Assembly: GCA_947683625.1 (NCBI GenBank)
Contig: CANTUR010000832.1
Span: forward strand, 248,001-312,000
Direction of reading: 5' to 3'
Length of the DNA: 64,000 nucleotides
From: Mallotus nudiflorus
Taxonomy: Eukaryota > Streptophyta > Magnoliopsida > Malpighiales > Euphorbiaceae
The number at the start of each line of letters is the position of its first letter. Position 1 is the first letter of the stretch. The position numbers were made by a program, and so were the translations under genes. Under the pieces are notes generated by a model that saw only the letters and a program-made list of their open reading frames with translations, was not told the DNA's origin and ran no database searches. This document shows, piece after piece, positions 58,852 to 64,000 of this stretch.

Positions 58852-58881
58852 ATACCCAGTTGAGCAATGGCATAGCTGAAG
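58852..58881 (+). other. possible 30-nt exon
   Basis: It has a strong pyrimidine-rich acceptor (CTTCTTCTTCATAG, ending 58851) and a donor GAAG/GTAAC at 58882. If real it may be a late exon of pri-miR172. There is no coding evidence. Confidence 0.25.
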
Positions 58882-58889
58882 GTAACTTT

Positions 58890-59440
58890 TCACCTGCCTC
58901 TCCTAATAAAATTTGAATGAGCTGTAAAAGCTTCATTTTTCAGCTCCTTCGTCCCTTCTTAAAACTTTTGAATTATGGGAAATTCTTGCTTACAGTATTA
59001 CATTCAATTATATATATATATATATAATATTTCAGGTTTATATATATATATATATATAATATTTTAGGTTTAACTAATAAAATTATAATATATGTACATA
59101 TATATGTATTACAAATTTAATCATAGAGTATAATGTACCTAAAATAGGTAAGAATCTTCCTTGAATCATATGGATGGAGAATGAATACTATCACTTTGAA
59201 GTGACATGAACTTTAAAATGAAAAAAAATGACTAATAGCCTATTTAGTTTTGAAAAATAATAATTGTTTTCTAGAAAAGTTTTTGAAGAAAACTTGAAAA
59301 TATAATTTATTGTTTAGTCGTGATATTTTCTAAATTATTAAACTAGAAAACTATTTTTCTAAATTTTTCAAATTATAAAATGTTTTAAAAAACTAATAAA
59401 AAGATATTTGTCAAGTTTTTTAATAAATATTTTGATATTA
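58890..59440. other. AT-rich spacer
   Basis: No gene recognised. A ~35-base unit, '(ta)n-atattt.aggtt', is duplicated in tandem at 59010-59072. Confidence 0.45.
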
Positions 59441-60030
59441 TCTCAATCACCTTAACCACCACAATATTTGTTGTCACCGCCGCAATCACCACTAAAGTCT
59501 CCTAACATAGTGGTTGCAACACAATAACTACCGTCATCATAACTTCACTATTTTCATCACCACAACTTTCAATCCCTCCACCACCACCTCCACCACTACA
59601 ACCTCCGCCACCTTTGCCACCACCACCATAGTTTCCTAATCTAGTAGTTGCAGCATCACCACTACCACCACAACTTTCACTACCATCACCACCACCACCA
59701 CCACAATCTCCGCTACCTCTATCACCACCACCATAATCTCCACTTTCTCCACCACCATCACCATAGTCTCCTAATCTAGTGGTTATAGCATTACCACTAC
59801 CATCACAACTTCCACTACCACCACCACCACCATCATTACGATCTCCGCTACTTCTACCATCACCACTACTATAACCTCAACTATCTTCACCACTACCATT
59901 ACCATAACCTCTGCCACCTTCGTCACTACCACCACCCTCTTGACATAGTGGCTATACCACCATTATTGCCACCACCACCGCCATCACCACAACAACCTTC
60001 TAACATAATGGTTGCAGCACTATCACCACT
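59440..60030. repeat. CCA-rich minisatellite, unit about 140 bp
   Basis: It is built of CCA/CCACCT/CAC triplets with a recurring spacer word 'gtctcctaatctagtggttgcagcat' (described by layout) at about 59488, 59631, 59766, 59940 and 59998. Spacing is about 143, 135, 174 and 58 bases. The plus-strand Thr/Pro-type frame hits a stop at each spacer word, so it is not a coding repeat. GC content jumps relative to the surroundings. Confidence 0.8.
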
Positions 60031-60032
60031 TT

Positions 60033-60088
60033 GTCAGAAGTGAACACTTTAGCAGTTTTTGTTAGAAGTGAACACTTTAGCAGTTTTT
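60033..60088. repeat. 28-bp tandem duplication
   Basis: Two units, GTYAGAAGTGAACACTTTAG + CAGTTTTT (60033-60060, 60061-60088), differ by one C/T. They lie at the right edge of the CCA minisatellite. Confidence 0.9.
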
Positions 60089-62093
60089 GTTCACAATTTC
60101 TCCAAAATTGTGTACTTGAGAATTAATTAACTAACTAATCCAAGAAGGTTAATTTGATAAGGAAAGTATTTTCATATTTTTTAGTCAACGGTTTAATTTT
60201 TCTAAAATTACGTTTTTAATATTTTTCCAGAAAAGAATATACATTTGGTTGATGCATGAAGTAACTGAAGTAAATTTTACAAAAATTATGTATCCAAAAG
60301 TGAGACTACTCTTGAAAGAGTTTATATATGATATTAAACTGCCTTTATAAACTATATTTCATGATGGAAAAAAAGATGAGGGATATTCTCTTTCAATATT
60401 GTAGTTTTGGGTAACATTTGGTAAAATTGGAAATTGAGAACTGAAATTTTAAGAGCAAAACATAATAAAAATAGCAAATTTTAAAAATTGAATATAAATA
60501 ATTGTTTTATAACTATAATATTTAGTATTATTAAAATTCTTCATTCATTTTGACTTGCTGTTTAAAATAAAAATTTTAAATTAAATATTTTTAATAGATA
60601 CATTGATTTGTCATTAAATCTTCAATTAGTAACTATACTAAAACTTCAATAGTTGATGTGTTGGCTAAAGGTTAAATAGCCAAATGCTATAATTCACTTT
60701 AATAGATAAAATTAGATCAAGGGCCGATTCTTACCCTCATTGCCTTTAAGTTAAATATATCTTTTTAGGTGGCTTTGACTTAATTAAAAATTTTAAGTTG
60801 GGACCATATTGTGTTACTGAACCAATTTAAAATTAATAAGTGATAAGTGGAATTATCAAATAAGGTAATAAATATATTTTTTAAAAAAAGAAAAGATGAA
60901 TCATTCATTTATTAAAGAGTAAAAACATATCTAGATAAATAAATAATATAAATAAAAGTAGAATTAAGAAGTACCAACATAAATTTTAAATTAAATCATG
61001 AAATTATTTGTTATTATTTTTCAATAATAAAACTATTTTAATTTACAATTTAATAATAAAAATATTGAAATATGAACAAACTACACGTATTGTTAGTACG
61101 CGTCTTCATTTCTAGGATTAGATCATTAAGAATTTTCGCTAAATGTTTTTAATTAAGAAAATTGCAAAAATGACATGTATTTTGTGTGTGTATATATATA
61201 AAATGGAAAATGTTGTTTAATCCAATAATTTTATACTACCTCATTTGACGTTGTTTAATTTGTCTAATTCTATATTCTAACACTTTGTTTGGAAAAAAGG
61301 GAGATTAAGAAAATCATTAAGAAAAATAAAATTATTAATTTCCCCTTATTTGGATAATATGGAAAATAATGAACTCTAATATGCTTTGACGAGAAAATGG
61401 AGTGACAAGTGGATTAATTAGTTTGATTACTCATTTGTCTTTATAGATTTTAGATTTGATTTTTTTAGTTATATCAGAATAAAGATTTTGAATGTATTTT
61501 TAAAAGTGAATTTATTTTCCTTTCTCTCCATATATGATAGAAAATAAAGAAAGGATTTTTCTCTTTATTATTTTTTTGGTGTATTGAGGAAACAAAGAGA
61601 AAAAAAAAAAAGAAAGAGAATGGAATCAATTTTGAAACCCTAATGAATGGGACCATTACCCTAATGAATGCATTGGGGCCTGTACATATGTACCTACCAA
61701 TATATTTATGCTGGTATAGCTATCTAGCACTTTTTTCTGAACAAAATTACTACGGCTAGCATTAGATTTAATAATATTTTGTACAATTCAATGTCTGGAC
61801 GATCATATATTGTTTTAGTTCTAATTTTAATTTTTCATGCAGATTATAATATATTTTAATTGGATTACATAAAGAATTTAATATTCCAATTTGATAACAC
61901 AAAATTACATAAAAAATATATATAAAAAGTTAAGCAAATATTGAATGTTGAGCAGTTAAACAATAAAATTTTCTTTATGACATTAAAATATCATAATTCA
62001 ATCCCGAACACGATCAGAAGTAAAATTCTCGTCATTTGCCAAAAATACATATTTATTATATCCCACTATTATTAAATGCATTAATAAAAAAGT
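60089..62093. other. AT-rich spacer, nothing recognised
   Basis: No gene, RNA or clear element recognised. The 60-codon minus-strand frame at 61474 has no recognisable content. Confidence 0.45.
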
Positions 62094-62250
62094 TAACATT
62101 TCAACTGACAAAAAATTTCTGCATATTAAATTTTTATTGATAAGAAAATTATTTTAAGTACTTTAATTTTATTTAAAAAAAACTAACATTTCAAGTGCCA
62201 ATAAATTCTTCATACTAAGTTTTTATTGATAAGAAAAGTATTTTAAAACA
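62094..62250. repeat. 90-bp-period tandem duplication
   Basis: Two related ~65-base blocks start TAACATTTCAA at 62094 and 62184. Both contain 'tttttattgataagaaaa.tattttaa'. They are moderately diverged. Confidence 0.7.
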
Positions 62251-63658
62251 TTAAAAAATTAAAGAATGTATAAGAGATTAATTTTATAAACAACAATTGG
62301 TTTTGGTAGCAATAATTCAAACCTAGTATCATAAAAAAAAAAAAATAAAGAATAAAAATGTCGAAACAGAAAATATGAAAGAGATTGCAGCATGAAAAAA
62401 TTAAAAAGAACATAAACTTTTTTTTTCAAATATCTTACAATTAAAAAAAAAAATTCACATAACCAAATGTTTCATAAGCACATAGAGACACACCAGAATG
62501 ATAAAGCAAACAAGAATGATATAAAATTGAAAAGCAAATTTCTGTGAAATTAACATGTTTAACATATAAAGAAAATGTAAGGTTTTACTTATCCAATTCC
62601 ACAAAGCATTTTATTTGGATATTAACATTTGATCATGCATATATTTGGATTTGCAATAATTTATTTTGGAAATCTCATGAATTTGTACCAATATAAGTTT
62701 CTAATGAATGTATGATGGATAAAAAAAAAGGCAAATAAATAAGAATTCTAAAATATATAATTATATGTTATATAAAATTTTTATATTCATAATTTAATAT
62801 CTTAAATTAAGAATTTCAATAATCAACTGTACGATTTCAAATATAAAAAAGAAACTCACAAGAACGATGCAAAAAATGCATTTAATATCATTTGATTATA
62901 TTTAATTTTAATTGTTGCACAAATTGTTTGAAAATATTTTTGAACTTTAAAAATAAAAAAAATATATTTATATGCGATACCTCTATACCATGCATGTCTA
63001 GAGAGTAAAAACTTGCATTATACATTTAAATACTTGCAATAAAGAGTAAAAAAAAAAAAACTAGTACTTATATTTTCTATTTCAAAAGTATAAACTTTTA
63101 TTTCATCTGTCTCAAATTGTGAGTCACTTTTTTTTGAAAAATAGTTATCTTACTAATAATTCTATACATTGTATATATTTTTATTTGATCATTCAATTTC
63201 AGTCAACTAATATAAAATGTCTGACACTAATAGAATTATTGTTAAGAAAACCTTTAAATCATTAAAATTCTAAAATCCAAATTCTCATAGTAAATCATAA
63301 AAACAAATTATTGGGCTAATAAGCAGAATTATACCTGAATTCATAGTTTTCAATCTATTTAAAGTTGTGTTATTGGTTTCCTAAGTCAATACATTTTCTA
63401 AGGTGATTCCTGCAGTTTTCTCTCTATTCTCTCCCTAATGATGAAATATCATAAATAAATAGAATGTTACTTTTGACTTAGAAATCACAACTACTAATAT
63501 AAAATAATTTTGTTATGTTTTAATAATTTTATTTAATCCATTATAAAAACTGGAAATTATCTTTATATCTTAACACATAAAAGGTCCACAATTTTCAAAT
63601 ACATTAAAGTTCAAACTATCCCAAAAAAAAAAACTTTAAAAAATCATTTTTAAATAGG
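62251..63658. other. AT-rich spacer, nothing recognised
   Basis: No supported feature. Confidence 0.45.
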
Positions 63659-63746
63659 TTTAATCTTATATGACAATTTAAAACACAAAAAATAAAAGAT
63701 AAAGGACTAAGATTTAATCTTATATGACAATTTAAAACACAAAAAA
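63659..63746. repeat. 54-bp-period tandem duplication
   Basis: A 34-base word starting TTTAATCTTATATGACAATT occurs at 63659-63692 and 63713-63746 with no visible difference. This suggests a recent duplication. Confidence 0.85.
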
Positions 63747-64000
63747 ATTCATGTATAAACTCAATATTGGATTAAAGATCAAGCAGTGATCTACGAGAAA
63801 AAGATTATAATAAAACTATTTTAATTATGTTTTTTTAAATAAGTGTGGAAATTAAATTAGACCTGAAGAATTTTTTTTTTGGGAGATAATCAACACAAGT
63901 TCACAAAAAATAAAACAAAAACGAAAAAGTCAAGGTCATCCAAAAGCTGATTGCTGTAGTAAATTGCATTTGTACAATTTATGGACAGAGTATGGTAATA
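63747..64000. other. AT-rich spacer to window end
   Basis: Nothing recognised. Confidence 0.4.

Noticed and set aside
59440..60030. Thr/Pro-rich coding repeat (possible cell-wall protein)
   Set aside because: Each ~140-bp unit brings an in-frame stop, and there is no start, signal peptide or splice context.
61960..62340. Further box-B-like words (ATTCAATCCCG, ATTCAAACCT) near A tracts
   Set aside because: No matching box A at proper distance and no target duplication; too weak to call SINEs.

Overview
The window looks like nuclear DNA of a flowering plant, probably a eudicot. It is very AT-rich, and most of what can be recognised is plant retrotransposon sequence: Ty3/gypsy and Ty1/copia LTR elements, an L1-type LINE, a TRIM, SINEs and TIR elements. 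It also holds one conserved plant regulatory gene, a MIR172 microRNA locus. I found no intact protein-coding gene. Nearly every recognisable reading frame is a transposon domain broken by stops, and many of those stops look like C-to-T decay.

Layout. 1-200: tail of a LINE. 660-2131: probable minus-strand LTR. 2132-7324: a Ty3/gypsy chromovirus-like element on the plus strand with a nearly deleted 5' LTR, a decayed pol ending in a chromodomain-type tail, and a 3' LTR. 7527-13551: a related LTR split near its start by a second, minus-strand solo LTR (7543-10607, duplicated target GAATA). 13690-14870: a decayed LTR-like segment with a 56-bp tandem repeat. 15188-19700: a minus-strand L1-type LINE (ORF1, endonuclease, reverse transcriptase, RNase H). 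19917-20029: a tRNA-derived SINE with its target duplication. 20100-24500: AT-rich spacer holding a ~1 kb foldback sequence, a 369-bp TIR element and an unrecognised gene-like remnant.

24508-45240: a nested stack. An old copia element (Copia 1, target AACCA on both sides) was invaded by Copia 2 (25159-30308) near its gag and by Copia 3 (32213-41908, target TATAT/TATAC) between protease and integrase. The 5' LTR of Copia 3 was then invaded by a partial TRIM (34157-34333, target CCTAA). The 3' LTR of Copia 3 still shows the empty site.

45241-55480: host spacer with a ~180-bp degenerate tandem repeat, a third gypsy-type solo LTR (48115-50920, target TGTAT) lodged in a MITE-like element, a ~770-bp TIR element, a CACTA-like element carrying a transposase-ORF remnant, and a SINE candidate.

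55484-58900: the MIR172 gene, with TATA box, CT-rich leader, precursor hairpin (mature miR172 at 56416-56436) and plausible downstream exons. It is the only feature likely to act in the host. 58900-64000: AT-rich spacer with a CCA-rich minisatellite and short tandem duplications.

All boundaries were read by eye from terminal motifs, target duplications and pairwise repeats inside the window. Lineage names and ages are inference.
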